Below are positions 15,917-16,519 of a stretch of 16,519 nucleotides of DNA, in pieces (position 1 is the stretch's first letter; every line of letters begins with the position of its first letter). The translations under genes and the position numbers were made by a program. The DNA comes from CAYSHJ01 sp964589725 (lineage in GTDB: Bacteria; Planctomycetota; Planctomycetia; Planctomycetales; Planctomycetaceae): the NCBI GenBank assembly GCA_964589725.1, contig CAZPUJ010000178.1:1-16519 (forward strand), in the 5' to 3' direction. A model generated the notes under the pieces. The model was given only the letters and a program-made list of their open reading frames with translations. It was not told the origin of the DNA and did not search any database.

Positions 15917-16519
15917 GGTAAGGCTTTCGGCCTGTGTGTTGCTGCGGTTGGCGTGCTGGTGTCGGCAGCGGGCGGCTGACCACGGCGTTTCTGAGAGCGA
16001 TGTGGCTGCCGTCAACGACGAGCAAGGAGGCTCAACATGTCAGCACCGGTCCCTCCCCACGCTGACCGATCGCCTCGCTGCAACCGGCGACGGTCGTGCC
16101 GCTCGACCAACTAACGCCTTGTGGCTCACATGACACGGCCATCAACATGAATGGCAGAGAGCCATTTTTCAAAAATCGAATTCGGACGGCGGGACTCGTG
16201 CCCAGAAGCACGGACTTTCGTGGCATATCAGTCGGTTTGCCAAGCATCACTCATCCCTCCTGAGCTCCATAAACTTTTCGCGAAGTCGCGAATCGCGGCT
16301 TGAACGGACGCACGGCCCGTACTAGCATCGGTTCCCTTGAGCTTTGGCTCACGACCTCTGCCATGTTCGACAGGGCTAAGTTGCGGTTGACCCTACAAGC
16401 ATGACCTTGGGAGCACCCTCAATTCCGGCCGCGTGAATATCCGATCGCTTCGGCATCGGCTTCCACTAACCGGATGAGCCGCTCCCCCTTTACAGGTTTG
16501 GGTCATCATCCACCACAGC
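15917..16519. other. No protein gene recognised; right part possibly a structured RNA or intron remnant on the minus strand
   Basis: From 15917 to about 16140 I see only short frames without family resemblance; GGAGG at 16026-16030 precedes an ATG at 16036, but that frame ends after 25 codons. From about 16200 to the right edge, the minus strand has the look of non-coding structured RNA: short stems such as GAGC-CAAA-GCTC, many GNRA-like and G-rich turns, and phrases such as GGAACCGATGCTAGTACGG that remind me of domain I of bacterial group II introns. A reverse transcriptase reading frame is not present, nor is a recognisable domain V. This is a weak impression only. TCGCGAA is repeated nearly in tandem at 16277-16298. 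Confidence 0.25.

Noticed and set aside
16032..16250. A 72-codon minus-strand frame
   Set aside because: No family resemblance, no ribosome binding site at a matching start, and it overlaps a stretch that looks non-coding.
1..16519. tRNA, rRNA and CRISPR arrays
   Set aside because: I looked for T-loop GTTCRA patterns with acceptor pairing and for regularly spaced direct repeats and found none. No covariance search could be run.

Overview
The window is high-GC bacterial chromosome and most resembles a member of the Planctomycetes. The support is the mix of genes: a TIGR03790-like secreted protein, a PQQ-type beta-propeller protein that opens with a DWPQWLGP motif, a Tat-signalled sugar-phosphate isomerase of the 'QSVMGWC ... 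HTAGNPGR' type, and the tail of an acetyl-xylan-esterase-like hydrolase. All of these are typical planctomycete families. The species assignment is inference.

Layout from left to right. (1) Minus-strand pair: lysA (DAP decarboxylase, lysine synthesis), then an M3-family oligoendopeptidase F that runs off the left edge. (2) A decayed stretch holding the C-terminal remnant of an alpha/beta hydrolase. (3) A compact island, 3746-7649. At its centre is a 743-757 residue protein with an N-terminal DUF262/ParB-like nuclease domain, an HNH/DUF1524-like segment and a C-terminal stretch that looks like a HEPN RNase domain. On each side lies one of two paralogous antitoxin/PIN-toxin modules in mirror-image orientation. 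The modules share a 45-bp, roughly 85% identical block upstream of each antitoxin that contains a plausible promoter. This is the most interesting part of the window and looks like a small defence cassette. (4) A hydroxypyruvate-isomerase-like pseudogene with an internal deletion. (5) A convergent pair: a large secreted TIGR03790-like protein (plus) and a secreted PQQ beta-propeller protein (minus). (6) A 332-bp intergenic region with a REP-like pair of inverted hairpins. (7) An ABC-2-type exporter operon: an ATPase and a permease overlapping by ATGA, and possibly a third cistron, also ATGA-coupled, that is cut off after about 45 codons. (8) A doubly truncated IS4-family transposase and about 600 bp with no convincing protein gene. 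The last 300 bp of that stretch, read on the minus strand, faintly resemble a structured intron-type RNA.

The genes do not form one pathway. The left side is housekeeping, the right side is envelope and export, and the middle is accessory. Both edges of the central island touch broken genes, and the right end carries mobile-element debris. This fits a chromosomal region that has taken up and lost DNA repeatedly.
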